Positions 1-9,480 of a stretch of 64,000 nt of DNA are shown here, in pieces (position 1 is the first letter of the stretch; the number at the start of each line of letters is the position of its first letter). Both the position numbers and the translations under genes were made by a program. The DNA comes from Streptomyces albus subsp. albus. GTDB lineage: Bacteria > Actinomycetota > Actinomycetes > Streptomycetales > Streptomycetaceae. Where the stretch lies: contig NZ_JOID01000010.1 in the NCBI RefSeq assembly GCF_000719865.1, forward strand, positions 62,001-126,000, written 5' to 3'. The notes beneath the pieces are model-generated. The model made no database searches and had not been told where the DNA came from. It was given only the letters and a program-made list of their open reading frames with translations.

Positions 1-1669
1 GCGCGCCGTCGGCGGCCCGGCCGGGCACCTCTCCGGTACTCCACGCCCCGGCGACCGCCACCCCGCCCAGCAGCAGGGTGACCACGGCGGTGGCACCGAT
101 GAACCAGGGGGCGCAGTCGGTGAGCCGCGCGGTGGCCGTGACGCCGGCGATCCTGCGGGTGCGCGCCGTGTCCTCCGGCTCCCCCGGGTGGCTCGCGCGG
201 ACCACGTCGATCTGCTCGCGCCGCACCCGCCACGTCTGGCCGGCGAAGTAGGCGGCGATCACGACGAGGACGGCCAGCAGCGGGGGGATCACGGCCGCGT
301 TCCAGGACAGCACGGCCGGCGGCCCGGTGATGTAGCCGTCGCTCATCCCCGGGGTGCCGGGCCCGTCCAGCCAGTCGGCGACCCGCTGGGCGACGCCGCC
401 GGACATCACGCCGCCCAGCGCACAGGCGAACACGGCCACGGCTGCTCCGCGGAAGCCGTGCAGGGCCGAACGGCTGTCCGGTTCGGTGCGGTGGAGCCGG
501 TGGCCGGCCCAGGCCGCGGCGAGCACCAGGGCTCCCTGGCCGAGGGCGATGACGCCGAAGGTCTCGTCGCCGGGCAGCAGGCCGCCCGACCGCCAGCCGG
601 GCCGCGACCAGGCCGCGTGCACGGCGGCCAGCACCAGCAGTCCGAGTGCGGTGCCGGGCAGGAAGCGCACGACGGCGCGGTCCAGCCGGTCGTCGGGGAC
701 GGACTCGGTGCGTCCCCGGGAACTCACCACCCAGAGGACGAAGAGGCCGGCGAGCACCAGCGACACCTCCAGGCACCAGCCGAAGAGGTCGAGCCAGAAG
801 CTGCCGCCGGGTTTGCGGTCGTACCGGGTGGCGGCCGCGGCGAGCGCGGCGGCCACGGTCAGGAAGCCCGCGGCGGTGTGCGCGGCGCGCAGCCGGGCCA
901 CCAGGCGGCGGCCGTACCAGAAGCCGGGCAGGCGCAGCGCGGGCTGATGGGCCGTTCCGGGGTCGCCCTCCCGCAGGGGCTCGTGCACCGGCGGGGGCGC
1001 GGACTCGTAGGCGCTCCAGGTGTGGTGGGAGAGCCACCACAGCAGCCCGGTCAGCGCGGCGGGGACGAGCGCGGCGAGCGCCAGGCGGCGGCCGGGCTGG
1101 CTCCACCAGCCGCCGTGCTCGGGCGAGAGGAAGCCCAGCCAGGTCCGGCTCTCCGCGCAGGCCCTTGAGCCGGCGCACTGCCAGGCCACCAGGTCGAGGG
1201 CGACCTCGCAGGCCGCGGCGGTCAGCAGCACGGTCAGGCTGAGGGCGACCAGGCGGACCAGCAGTCCGTAGACGCGGATCAGTGTCCGGCTGCCGGTGGC
1301 GGACGGGCGCATCCAGTGCGCCAGGTTGACGACCATGAAGGGCAGTAACAGCAGCCACAGCGCGCGGGCGCCGTTGCCGGAGGTGAGCCCGCCCCAGCAG
1401 TACGCCTCCGGGACCGGCTCGCCGCCGTGGCGCCCGGGCTGCCGCTCGGCCCCGGCGTCGTCGGCCCGCCGGTGGATGCCCGCGGTGTCGTCACCCGTGA
1501 CGCGTACGGTGCGCGGGTCGTCCAGCACCTCCTGCGGTGTGGCGCCGCCGACGCCGTGCACGAGGAGTTCCAGGGCGAGTCCGCCGTTCTCCCCGTGCCC
1601 GCCCTCCTCGTTCGCCGGTGTGCCGTCCCGGCCCCCCGGTCCGGCCGAGTCCGGATGTGTGACCGCCAT
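1..1669 (-). CDS. Polytopic integral membrane protein, C-terminus outside the window
   Basis: An open frame of 556 codons runs from an ATG at 1669 off the left edge. GGGAG lies just upstream of the ATG. The first 110 residues are soluble and include LELLVHGVGGATPQEVLDD, a phrase I associate with large Streptomyces membrane proteins of unknown role. After that I see about ten hydrophobic segments with short charged loops, roughly residues 110-555. No catalytic motif is visible. It is transcribed divergently from the DeoR gene, with 220 bp between them. Function unknown; the missing end could carry another domain. Confidence 0.8.
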   Translation of the reverse strand, partial: MAVTHPDSAGPGGRDGTPANEEGGHGENGGLALELLVHGVGGATPQEVLDDPRTVRVTGDDTAGIHRRADDAGAERQPGRHGGEPVPEAYCWGGLTSGNGARALWLLLLPFMVVNLAHWMRPSATGSRTLIRVYGLLVRLVALSLTVLLTAAACEVALDLVAWQCAGSRACAESRTWLGFLSPEHGGWWSQPGRRLALAALVPAALTGLLWWLSHHTWSAYESAPPPVHEPLREGDPGTAHQPALRLPGFWYGRRLVARLRAAHTAAGFLTVAAALAAAATRYDRKPGGSFWLDLFGWCLEVSLVLAGLFVLWVVSSRGRTESVPDDRLDRAVVRFLPGTALGLLVLAAVHAAWSRPGWRSGGLLPGDETFGVIALGQGALVLAAAWAGHRLHRTEPDSRSALHGFRGAAVAVFACALGGVMSGGVAQRVADWLDGPGTPGMSDGYITGPPAVLSWNAAVIPPLLAVLVVIAAYFAGQTWRVRREQIDVVRASHPGEPEDTARTRRIAGVTATARLTDCAPWFIGATAVVTLLLGGVAVAGAWSTGEVPGRAADGA

Positions 1670-1889
1670 GGTGATCTCCCGATCGTCCGCTGCGCGCACC
1701 AGGATCCCGCCCGGCGGCGGGAGTTCGGGGGCGGCGCGGCGGAGGTGAGGCCGGATCGTGATCGGACGCACACGCTCCGGCCACAGGATGCGGGCGGCGC
1801 TCGGCACGGCGCCGGGCCGCCCGCCGTGGGAGGATGGCCCGCGCGACGGGCGGCCGGGCATCCGCCCGCCGACGAGGGACGGGGGCTGA

Positions 1890-2750
1890 ATGAGCGAGAG
1901 CCAGAACCTGCTGGCGGAGCAGCGGCGGGCACTGATCTTCGACGAGGTCAGGCGGCGGGGCGGGGTGCGGGTCAATGAGCTGACCCGGCGGCTCAACGTG
2001 TCGGACATGACCATCCGCCGCGATCTGGACGCGCTCGCCCGGCAGGGCATGGTGGAGAAGGTGCACGGCGGGGCGGTGCCGGTCGCGGAGGCCAGTTCGC
2101 ACGAGCCGGGCTTCGAGGCGAAGTCCACGCTGGAGCCCACCGCCAAGGAGGAGATCGCCCGCGCCGCGGCGGCCCTGGTGGCCCCCGGCAGCGCCGTCGC
2201 GCTGTCCGGCGGGACGACGACGTTCGCGCTGGCCCGCCGGCTGCTGGACATCCCGGATCTGACGGTGGTGACGAACTCGGTGCGGGTGGCCGACGTCTTC
2301 CACGCCGCCCGGGGCACGGCCCCGCCGGCGCGGCCCGGCGCGCCCCGGCAGGCACCGGCCACGGTGGTGCTGACGGGCGGGGTGCGCACCCCCTCGGACT
2401 CGCTGGTCGGACCGGTGGCCGACCAGGCCATCCGCTCCCTCCACTTCGACCTGCTCTTCCTGGGCGTGCACGGCATCTCGGCGGAGGCCGGACTGTCCAC
2501 GCCCAATCTCGCCGAGGCGGAGACCAACCGGCGGCTGGTCCGTTCGGCACGGCGGGTGGTGGTGGTCGCGGACCACACCAAGTGGGGCACCGTGGGGCTC
2601 GGTTCGTTCGCCTCGCTGGAGGAGGTGGACGTCCTGGTGACGGACCGGGGCCTGTCTCCGGCCGCCCGGGCGGAGATCGCCGAGCGGCTGCCGGAACTGA
2701 TCGTCGCGGGTGGGGGCGACGGCGAGGACGAGCGCGCCGCGGACGGCTGA
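1890..2750 (+). CDS. DeoR/GlpR-family transcriptional regulator
   Basis: 286 residues, the normal length for the family. The N-terminus holds the DeoR helix-turn-helix (RRGGVRVNELTRRLNVSDMT, then IRRDLDALARQGMVEKVHGGA, about residues 15-60). The rest is the sugar-phosphate-binding DeoRC sensor domain: the SGGTTT loop near residue 110, the TGG near 172 and the FLGVHGIS motif near 195 are present. Family knowledge: such proteins repress carbohydrate genes and are released by phosphosugars. The target is not evident, because the neighbours are a membrane protein (divergent) and a PLP enzyme (convergent). ATG start behind a purine-rich GGGACGGGGG stretch. Confidence 0.9.
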   Translation: MSESQNLLAEQRRALIFDEVRRRGGVRVNELTRRLNVSDMTIRRDLDALARQGMVEKVHGGAVPVAEASSHEPGFEAKSTLEPTAKEEIARAAAALVAPGSAVALSGGTTTFALARRLLDIPDLTVVTNSVRVADVFHAARGTAPPARPGAPRQAPATVVLTGGVRTPSDSLVGPVADQAIRSLHFDLLFLGVHGISAEAGLSTPNLAEAETNRRLVRSARRVVVVADHTKWGTVGLGSFASLEEVDVLVTDRGLSPAARAEIAERLPELIVAGGGDGEDERAADG

Positions 2751-2755
2751 CCGCG

Positions 2756-2776
2756 GGCCCCGGCGGTGGCGGGGCC
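2756..2776. terminator. Bidirectional hairpin between convergent DeoR and Cds1-like genes
   Basis: A 7-bp perfect stem (GGCCCCG / CGGGGCC) with a 7-nt loop sits in the 47-bp gap between two convergent stop codons. There is no T-tract, which is usual in Streptomyces. Confidence 0.5.
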
Positions 2777-2797
2777 GTGCCGGGCGCGGGCGTGGCG

Positions 2798-3934
2798 TCA
2801 GCGGCCCCGCCACTCGCCGGTGGCGAGCAGGGTGGTGATCGCGTCGCTGTACGGGGCGATGTCCAGGCCCTGTTCGGCCAGCCAGGCGTCGGAGTAGTAC
2901 TTGTCGAGATAGCGGTCGCCCGCGTCACAGATGAGGGTCACGACGCTGCCCCGCTCCCCGGCGGCGGCCATCTCGGCGACGATCTTCAGGGCGCTCCACA
3001 GCCCGGTACCGGTGGAGCCGCCCGCTTTGCGGCCGATGGCGCGCTCCAGCGCCCGTACGGCGGCGACGCTGGCGGCGTCCGGGACCTTCATCATCCGGTC
3101 GATCGCTCCGGGCACGAAGCTGGGTTCCATCCGGGGGCGGCCGATGCCCTCGATACGGGAGGCGCTGTCGCAGCGGGCGTCCGTGTCGCCGGTCGTCCAG
3201 CCCTCGAAGAAGCAGGAGTTCTCCGGGTCGGGGACGCAGACGCGGGTGTCGTACTGCATGTAGTGGATGTACCGGGCGATGGTCGCGGAGGTGCCGCCCG
3301 TGCCGGCGGTGGCGACGATCCAGGCGGGCTCGGGGTAGCGCTCCATGCGGAGCTGCTCGTAGACCGATTCGGCGATGTTGTTGTTGCCGCGCCAGTCGGT
3401 GGCCCGCTCCGCGTAGGTGAACTGGTCCATGTAGTGGCCCCCGGACTCGGCGGCGAGCGCGGCCGAGACCTCGTACACCGTCCGCGGATCGTCCACCAGA
3501 TGGCACCGGCCGCCCTGGAACTCGATGAGCCGCATCTTCTCCCGGCTCGTGGTGCGGGGCATCACCGCGATGAAGGGGACGCCGATCAGCTGGGCGAAGT
3601 ACGCCTCGGAGACGGCGGTGGAGCCGCTCGACGCCTCGATGACGGGTTTGCCCGGCCGGATCCACCCGTTGCACAGCCCGTAGAGGAAGAGCGACCGTGC
3701 CAGCCGGTGTTTGAGACTGCCGGTCGGATGGGTGGACTCGTCCTTGAGGTACAGGTCGATGCCCCAGTCGGCGGGCAGCGGGAAGCGCAGCAGATGGGTG
3801 TCGGCCGATCGGTTGGCGTCGGCCTGGACCTTCCGGACGGCGTCGTTCAGCCAGGCCCGGTATCCCGGGTCGCTGCGGTCGGTGTCGAGGGTGGCGGCCG
3901 GACAGCCGGCCGGTTCCTGCTCCGTGGTGCTCAC
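2798..3934 (-). CDS. cds1: PLP-dependent cysteine synthase-family enzyme, Cds1-like (L-cysteine desulfhydrase)
   Basis: 378 residues, GTG start with AGGAG 8 nt upstream. It is a fold-type II PLP enzyme. The Schiff-base lysine lies in [12 protein letters not shown] (about residue 74), the substrate loop is [11 protein letters not shown], and the PLP phosphate loop is [14 protein letters not shown] (about 210-225). Length and sequence fit the actinobacterial Cds1 branch, which in mycobacteria releases sulfide and pyruvate from cysteine, better than CysK or CysM, because of the long N-terminus and the [14 protein letters not shown] region. Assignment to desulfhydrase rather than synthase is by family resemblance. 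It stands alone and convergent with DeoR. Confidence 0.82.
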   Translation of the reverse strand: MSTTEQEPAGCPAATLDTDRSDPGYRAWLNDAVRKVQADANRSADTHLLRFPLPADWGIDLYLKDESTHPTGSLKHRLARSLFLYGLCNGWIRPGKPVIEASSGSTAVSEAYFAQLIGVPFIAVMPRTTSREKMRLIEFQGGRCHLVDDPRTVYEVSAALAAESGGHYMDQFTYAERATDWRGNNNIAESVYEQLRMERYPEPAWIVATAGTGGTSATIARYIHYMQYDTRVCVPDPENSCFFEGWTTGDTDARCDSASRIEGIGRPRMEPSFVPGAIDRMMKVPDAASVAAVRALERAIGRKAGGSTGTGLWSALKIVAEMAAAGERGSVVTLICDAGDRYLDKYYSDAWLAEQGLDIAPYSDAITTLLATGEWRGR

Positions 3935-4107
3935 CAGCGCCGCTCCTCGCGATCACGTACCGGACCCCGGGCGTGCCGCCGCCGGGTCGGCTCGATCATA
4001 GGCCGGGGCTGGTGTACGGGGCCGGTCGCGGGCACACTGACCGGCAGGGCGGCAATCGAGCGGGGCGGACGGATAAGCCCCGCCGGGATCCCGAGGGGGC
4101 GGTACGG

Positions 4108-4437
4108 ATGGCGGAGCCGCAGTTCAAGGCGGAGCGGGTGGGCATCGGGCACCGGCTGCGTTCCCTGACCCGGGCGGGACAGGTGCAGATCCGGGACGGC
4201 AAGCTGACGCTGATGAACAGCCAGGGCACGGAGATCGACAGCGCGCCGGTCCATCTGGTGCGGGCCGAGAAACCCTGGTTCGCGGGCGGTGACGAGGCGC
4301 TGGCCACGGTCAACGGCCATCGCTACCGGCTCAAGCTGGGAGCGCGCGACCCGGAGCCCGGTGAGGACGGGCCGCCCTCGGCGAGACGGTTCTTCGACGC
4401 GGTCCGCACGGCCGGAGGAGACGCCGCCCGCGAGTGA
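4108..4437 (+). CDS. Small conserved hypothetical protein (109 aa)
   Basis: The start is ATG at 4108 behind GAGGGGGC; the longer upstream frame has random-looking composition and is left out. The protein is soluble, without signal peptide or membrane segment. Its middle (VQIRDGKLTLMNSQGTEIDSAP, then a GHRYRLKLG segment) reads like a small beta-sheet domain with an acidic tail. I do not recognise a named family. It lies alone between the Cds1-like gene (divergent) and the ATPase gene downstream. Confidence 0.6.
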   Translation: MAEPQFKAERVGIGHRLRSLTRAGQVQIRDGKLTLMNSQGTEIDSAPVHLVRAEKPWFAGGDEALATVNGHRYRLKLGARDPEPGEDGPPSARRFFDAVRTAGGDAARE

Positions 4438-4619
4438 CGGGCGGGGCGCGAGTTGCGGCCGAGCGGGCCCGGGGCCAGGCTGGTGGGACGTTACGGAGAG
4501 TTCACCGGCGGTGACGCTTCCCCCGGCCCCCGCCGGGCACATACAGCAGTCACACCCACGCCCGGGTGCGTTCCGTTGGATGCGTTCCAGTCCCCGGACC
4601 TCTGCAGGGAGTCGCAGCC

Positions 4620-5189
4620 GTGATCAGCAAGCCACGCGGGCACTGCACGGTGGAGCTCCAGGCCCTGCCGTCGCGGATCGGCCAGGTCCGCAGGATCGTC
4701 TCGGCGCATCTGCGCTACTGGCGTCTCGACGCCCTGATCGACGCGGCGGCGCTCGGAGTCACCGAACTGCTCAGCAATGTCCACCGCCATGCCGAGCCGG
4801 ACAAGAACTGCACGGTCGAGATCGTCCTGCTGCCGGACCGGTTGACGGTCTCGGTGCACGACAGCGACCCCCGGGTACCGCGTGCGCACGGCGCCTCCGC
4901 CGCCCGCGGCCGGGGGCTCTCCGTGGTCGCCTCCCTCAGCGAGAGCTGGGGAGTGCGCGAAGGGACGGGCGGCCGCGGCAAGTCCGTGTGGTTCTCCCTC
5001 CGCGCCCCGGTGGCCCCCGGCCCCGGCGCACCACTGCCCGCCTCCGCGCCGGCTCCCGGCACGAAGGGGTCCGGCGGGGCGGCACCGGCCGCCGTCCCGT
5101 CCTCCGGCGCCGCCGGGACGCCGCCTCTCGCGCAGGCTCCGGCGGCCGCGCGGGAGCCTGCGGCGGCCGGTGCCCGCGCCACGGGCTGA
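4620..5189 (+). CDS. ATP-binding anti-sigma-factor-type regulator (HATPase_c_2)
   Basis: 189 residues from a GTG at 4620, chosen because GGGAG lies 7 nt upstream. The GHKL ATPase fold is recognisable: N-box LGVTELLSNVHRHAEPD (about 40-56), G1-like VSVHDSDPRVP and G2-like GRGLSVVASLSESWGV. This is the stand-alone histidine-kinase-like ATPase family abundant in Streptomyces, related to SpoIIAB/RsbW, which bind sigma factors or anti-anti-sigma proteins. The last 55 residues are a Pro/Ala/Gly-rich disordered tail. No anti-anti-sigma or sigma gene is adjacent, so its partner is unknown. Confidence 0.85.
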   Translation: MISKPRGHCTVELQALPSRIGQVRRIVSAHLRYWRLDALIDAAALGVTELLSNVHRHAEPDKNCTVEIVLLPDRLTVSVHDSDPRVPRAHGASAARGRGLSVVASLSESWGVREGTGGRGKSVWFSLRAPVAPGPGAPLPASAPAPGTKGSGGAAPAAVPSSGAAGTPPLAQAPAAAREPAAAGARATG

Positions 5190-5244
5190 GCGCGCCGCCC
5201 CGGGCCGCCGTCCCCGGGCCGCGGCTCGCCGACCGGGCCGCGTC

Positions 5245-6480
5245 TCAGCCGAGGAGGGCGCCCAGCGGGTCGTCCAGGACCGGCTGCCAGGCCAGCTCGG
5301 CCGCGCCGACCAGGCTGTTGTGGGCCAGCTCGCACTCGAGCACCGGCACGCTGCCGCTCCGCCCCCACAGGCTGCGTTCGGCGACCACCGCGCGCAGCCG
5401 TTCCGGGTCGGCCTTGAGCAGATCCTGGTAGAGGCCGCCGAGCACGATCCGGTCGGGGTTGAGGATGTTGACGAGCCCGGCCAGTCCGAGACCGAGACGG
5501 GCGACGAGCAGATGGGCGGCGCTCCGCACGGCCGGATCGCCGTACTCGGCACGGAGCAGATCGCGGGAGCGCTGGAGCAGTGACACCTCCGGGCCCGGGT
5601 CCCGCCCGGCGGCGGTCACGAACGCCAGCGGGTCGGCCTCGACGTCGAGGCAGCCGCGGTTGCCGCAGTGGCACGGGCGGCCGTCCGGGTTCACGGTCAG
5701 ATGCCCGACCTCCAGGGCGAGGCCGGAACTCCCGGTGTGCAGACGCCCGTCGAGGACGAGCGCACCGCCGACGCCGCGGTGGCCGGTGGCCACGACGAGC
5801 AGGTCGCGCGCACCGCGGCCGGCGCCGTGCCGGTGCTCGGCGAGCGCCGCGAGGTTGACATCGTTGCCCGCGAACACGGCCGGGGTTCCGGGAGAGCCGG
5901 GGGTGCCGGGGAGGATGCCGGCGTCCCGTACCGCCTCGCGGAAGAGCTCCCGGACCGGCGCGCCGACGGGCCAGGCGAGATGGAGCGGGTTGAGGGCGGT
6001 GCCCTCCGGCTCGGCCACCGCCGAGGGGACGGCCAGCCCGGCGCCGACGCAGCGGCGGCCGCTCTCCGCGAGCAGCCCGGCCCCCGCCTCCACGACGGCC
6101 GCGAGGACGTGCCCGGGGTCGGCCGGCACGTCCTGGCAGCCGGGCGCGGTGGCGACGATGCGGCCGCCGAGCCCGACCAGCGCGGCCCGGAAGCCGTCGG
6201 CGTGCACCTGCGCCGCCAGCACCACCGGTCCCCCGGCGTCGACGGCCAGCCGGTGCGAGGGCCTACCCTGCGCTCCGGCTGCGCCGCCCGGCCGTGAGTC
6301 CACCGTGATCAGGCCCAGCGCCTCCAGTTCGGCGGCGACGGCTCCGGCGGTCGCCCGTGTCACCCCGAGCTCCGCCGTGAGGACGGCACGGGTGGGCGCC
6401 CGTCCGGTGTGTACGAGCTCCAGCGCCGGGCCGAGGGCGTTGCGGCCTCTCTCCAGCCGTGTTGTCCGAGGTGGGGTCAC
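5245..6480 (-). CDS. ROK-family transcriptional regulator (NagC/XylR type)
   Basis: 411 residues with a GTG start beside a G-rich run. The N-terminal 65 residues form a winged helix-turn-helix (APTRAVLTAELGVTRATAGA). The remainder is a ROK sugar-kinase-like domain with the zinc motif CHCGNRGCLD (about 275-284) and the FAGNDVNLAALAE segment that carries the usual catalytic Asp. Family knowledge: such proteins repress sugar operons and respond to a sugar or phosphosugar. The ATP-binding DxGxT is not intact, as expected for a regulator. Convergent with the ATPase gene; no obvious sugar target nearby. Confidence 0.88.
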   Translation of the reverse strand: MTPPRTTRLERGRNALGPALELVHTGRAPTRAVLTAELGVTRATAGAVAAELEALGLITVDSRPGGAAGAQGRPSHRLAVDAGGPVVLAAQVHADGFRAALVGLGGRIVATAPGCQDVPADPGHVLAAVVEAGAGLLAESGRRCVGAGLAVPSAVAEPEGTALNPLHLAWPVGAPVRELFREAVRDAGILPGTPGSPGTPAVFAGNDVNLAALAEHRHGAGRGARDLLVVATGHRGVGGALVLDGRLHTGSSGLALEVGHLTVNPDGRPCHCGNRGCLDVEADPLAFVTAAGRDPGPEVSLLQRSRDLLRAEYGDPAVRSAAHLLVARLGLGLAGLVNILNPDRIVLGGLYQDLLKADPERLRAVVAERSLWGRSGSVPVLECELAHNSLVGAAELAWQPVLDDPLGALLG

Positions 6481-6565
6481 CCCCCCATTCTCACTTTGTG
6501 CCGCCCCTGAACAAAATAGGGACGCTCCGTTCGGGCGGAAGGGGCGGCTCCCGTCACGGCTCCCG

Positions 6566-7198
6566 TCACTGCAGCAACCGGACCGCCAGCAGCAGCGTCC
6601 CGCCGGCCGCCAGGCACAGCACGCCCCGCCGGAGCCACCGGTACTTCACCGCCAGGATCAGCCCCAGGGTGCAGGACTGCTCCACCATCCACCGCTGCGG
6701 CTCACGCCCCGCCCGCGCCACCCGGGGCAGCAGCGCCTCCGCCCGCGCCCCGCCCGGAAACTTCGTCAGGTCGGCGAAGAAGCTCCCGTCGGCGGCCGTC
6801 TGCGCGGCCACCGGGCGCCCGGGCGGTCGCCTGCGCGGCATCACCACGGCCGCCAGCATGACGACCCCGGCGGCCCACAGCAGGACGCCGGCCGCGGCGG
6901 CGGCCGCGGGCAGGGCGGTCAGCTCCTCCCCGTACCAGGTCAGCACCATGACGAGGACCGCCATCGCCCCGGAGAGCAGGATCGAGGCCTTGGTGTCCGC
7001 CCGGCCCATCTCCTCCCGCACGGCGTTGAGCAGCCGCTCGGCGACGAGGTGCGGGCCGGGCCCGGCCGGCCGCCGGTCACCGCAGGCATCCGCGGCTCCG
7101 GTGTCGGGGGGCCCGCTCGGCTGCCCCCCGGGCGCCGGAGTGCCGGACGCCGGACTCGCGGCCGGCGGCCCTCCGCCCGCCGATGGCGTCGTCGTCAT
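6566..7198 (-). CDS. Pycsar-type membrane effector (PycTM, formerly DUF5706)
   Basis: 210 residues, the last gene of a three-gene operon; its ATG overlaps the preceding stop codon as ATGA. Residues 1-50 are a Pro/Gly/Ala-rich linker. The diagnostic part is REEMGRADTKASILLSGAMA (61-80), the signature helix that leads into the first membrane segment (about 72-88). A second membrane segment lies at about 97-120. After a cytosolic stretch, the KYRWLRRG motif (185-192) leads into a third segment (193-209). Known of the family: PycTM proteins sense a cyclic nucleotide made by a partner cyclase and damage the membrane during phage infection. Assignment rests on these motifs; activity here is inferred. 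Confidence 0.8.
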   Translation of the reverse strand: MTTTPSAGGGPPAASPASGTPAPGGQPSGPPDTGAADACGDRRPAGPGPHLVAERLLNAVREEMGRADTKASILLSGAMAVLVMVLTWYGEELTALPAAAAAAGVLLWAAGVVMLAAVVMPRRRPPGRPVAAQTAADGSFFADLTKFPGGARAEALLPRVARAGREPQRWMVEQSCTLGLILAVKYRWLRRGVLCLAAGGTLLLAVRLLQ

Positions 7199-9480
7199 CG
7201 GTCACCTCCCGGGGCCATGGCGTCCCGGACCCGGGCCGTCACCGCCGGGCGGAGCGGCTCGTCGGGGTCCCGCTCCAGGCGGTCCGCCAGCAGGCGCAGG
7301 TGTTCCCGGCCGGGTGCGTCGGCGGCCAGCAGCGGCAGGAACCTGCAGAGGCCGTCCAGCAGCGCCGGGTCGCGCTCCCCGCGTCGGATCCAGCCGGCGA
7401 GCGCGGTGAGCACGGCGTCGCGGTACCGGCCGGTGTCCAGCGCACGCCGCACCAGGCCGGCCAGCCGGTGGCGCTCCCCCGGTCCGGCCGCGAGCAGGGC
7501 GGCCACCGGCGGGCGGCTCCGATACGGCTCCGGCTCCGGTTCCGCCCCGTCCGCCGTCCCCCACTGTGCCCCTGCCGGCGCCGACACGGCGCCGGTCACG
7601 GCCAGCAGGGCGAGGTCCCAGTGGCCCGCCCGCCCGTCGCCGGACCAGCGCTCGATCCGGGTGAGGACGGGACCGGGCGCGGGGCCGGCGAGCAGGCGGA
7701 CGACGCTGCGGGCGGCGTCCTCCAGCAGGCCCCGGTCCGTCTCCGTCGCGCCGCCGCCCCGGCCCTCCGCGCTTCCCGCCAGCCGGCCCAGCTCGTCGAG
7801 GGTGGCCGGCAGCGACTCCTCCACCACGTTGTAGCCGTGCACCAGCGCGGCGGTACGGCGCCGCAGCGGGTCCCCGCCCCGGGCCCAGCCGCGGACCAGG
7901 TCCCGTGCCGCTCCCCGCACCGCCTCGTGCCGGGCGCCCTCGGCGGTCGCCAGGGCGGCGGCCGTCCGCTGGGCGGCGGAGTCGGCGCCGGCCATCGGCA
8001 GCACCAGCTCGGCCAGCGCGTACGGATGGTCGCGCCGGGACAGCGCGCCGACGGCCACCGCGGCGGGGGTCCGGACGGCGGCCCGCGTGTCGTCGCACAG
8101 GGTGCGCAGCCAGCGGCAGAGCGGGCCGCGCGCGTTGTGGTGCTCGTCCCAGAGGTGGCCGAGGACCGCCGCGGACAGCGCGCGGCCCTCGAAGCGGACC
8201 GTGCGCACCGGCACCTCGATGTCCCCGAGCGGCACCGTCCCGTCCTCCAGGACCGCTCGGGCGGCTGCCAGCCGGGCCCGGAGGTCCTCGGTGAACAGCG
8301 GCCGGCCGGGCACCTCCTCGGGCGCCCAGGTCGCGGCGAACTCCCAGGCCAGCTGTTCGGCGGCCTCGGCCGCGACGCTGTACGGCGCGCCGCTGTACAC
8401 GGCGAGCGCGCACCGGAAGGCGGCGGGGCGGAGCGTGGTCAGCGCGGTGGCGAGGCTGCCGCCGCGGCCGGCTCCGGCGAACCAGGCGCGGGCCTGCCGG
8501 GCGGCGAACCCGGCGCACTCGGCGCGCAGTCCGTCGTCCGTCAGTTCGCCCTTTGCGTGCCGCGCCAGCAGGGCGGCGAGGGTGACGGCCTCGTGGGGGC
8601 GCAAGCGCTCCAGTCCCAGGGCCGCGGCCACGTCCTCACCGCGGAAGGTGGCGACGGCGCGGTCGACGGCTTCGGGGCCTCCGGTGCCGAGGAGCGGGCG
8701 CAGACGGCGGCGGAGCACGCTCTCCGCGTCCGGGGGCCGGAACAGGACCCCGTAGCGGCCGCGCAGCAGTTCGTCGGCGAGGCCGCCCGCGTCCACGACG
8801 AGGACGGCGTAGGCGTCGTGTGCGGTGAGCAGGTCGCGCAGCCGGTCGAGGCGGGCCTCGGCCGGGAGGGCGCCGGCACCGCTCCGTGCCGCGGGGTCCT
8901 CGCCGGTGGCGCCCACGAGGTAGCCGTGGCCGTCCCGGATGTCCGTCCCGGCGATCCGGTCCAGCCCGGTGCGCGGGCCCATGCGTTCGACGGTGCCGTG
9001 GGTGAGGTCGTCGAGGAGGGCGAGCGCCGTGTGGTCGCGGCCGGTGCCGGGGTCGCCGCAGAGCGCGATGACCCGCTGTTCCGCCAGCAGGCCGCGGAGT
9101 TCCGGGTATCCGGGGGGCTCGGCGAACACCGGTCGCAGGGCGCGCAGTTCCTCCCGCGGTACGGCGCCGGAGACCGGGGAGGGGCGGCCGCCGGACCGGT
9201 GGACGCCGTCGGCGTGGAGACCGTCGGCGGGGGCGGCGCCCGCCACGCCGCCCGGGCCCGTCACCGGCTCCTGCACCGGGAGGTTGGCGCGGGCCGCGCG
9301 CACCGCGGGCCCCGCGTCCGCTCCGGTCCCGCCGCCGGCCGGCTCGTGCGGCCGCCGGAGGGCGCGCGGCCACGCGGACGGGGCACCGGCCTCGCCGTCA
9401 CTCCGCCCGTCCGGGCCGGGGGCTGCCGCGGCTCCCCCGCTGCCGGCGGCCGGTGCCGCGCCCGGCTCCTCGTGGCTCAC
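7195..9480 (-). CDS. Degenerate P-loop NTPase-like protein with helical C-terminal half
   Basis: 761 residues; the GTG start overlaps the upstream stop (GTGA) and the stop overlaps the downstream ATG (ATGA). Residues 1-110 are low-complexity. Residues 136-160 (RVIALCGDPGTGRDHTALAL) are a Walker-A-like loop in which the usual GK[ST] is GRD, and 226-230 (VLVVD) is a Walker-B-like strand. From about 300 on, the protein is almost all alpha-helical with Ala/Leu/Arg-rich repeats, like a HEAT- or ARM-type solenoid. It recalls STAND-like sensor ATPases of Streptomyces defence loci, but I cannot name a family. Probably the sensor or scaffold between the cyclase-like protein and the membrane effector. 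Confidence 0.75.
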   Translation of the reverse strand: MSHEEPGAAPAAGSGGAAAAPGPDGRSDGEAGAPSAWPRALRRPHEPAGGGTGADAGPAVRAARANLPVQEPVTGPGGVAGAAPADGLHADGVHRSGGRPSPVSGAVPREELRALRPVFAEPPGYPELRGLLAEQRVIALCGDPGTGRDHTALALLDDLTHGTVERMGPRTGLDRIAGTDIRDGHGYLVGATGEDPAARSGAGALPAEARLDRLRDLLTAHDAYAVLVVDAGGLADELLRGRYGVLFRPPDAESVLRRRLRPLLGTGGPEAVDRAVATFRGEDVAAALGLERLRPHEAVTLAALLARHAKGELTDDGLRAECAGFAARQARAWFAGAGRGGSLATALTTLRPAAFRCALAVYSGAPYSVAAEAAEQLAWEFAATWAPEEVPGRPLFTEDLRARLAAARAVLEDGTVPLGDIEVPVRTVRFEGRALSAAVLGHLWDEHHNARGPLCRWLRTLCDDTRAAVRTPAAVAVGALSRRDHPYALAELVLPMAGADSAAQRTAAALATAEGARHEAVRGAARDLVRGWARGGDPLRRRTAALVHGYNVVEESLPATLDELGRLAGSAEGRGGGATETDRGLLEDAARSVVRLLAGPAPGPVLTRIERWSGDGRAGHWDLALLAVTGAVSAPAGAQWGTADGAEPEPEPYRSRPPVAALLAAGPGERHRLAGLVRRALDTGRYRDAVLTALAGWIRRGERDPALLDGLCRFLPLLAADAPGREHLRLLADRLERDPDEPLRPAVTARVRDAMAPGGDR

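Noticed and set aside
188..1168. Plus-strand open frames across the first gene
   Set aside because: The minus strand has a continuous membrane-protein pattern with a proper start; the plus frames are low-complexity shadows.
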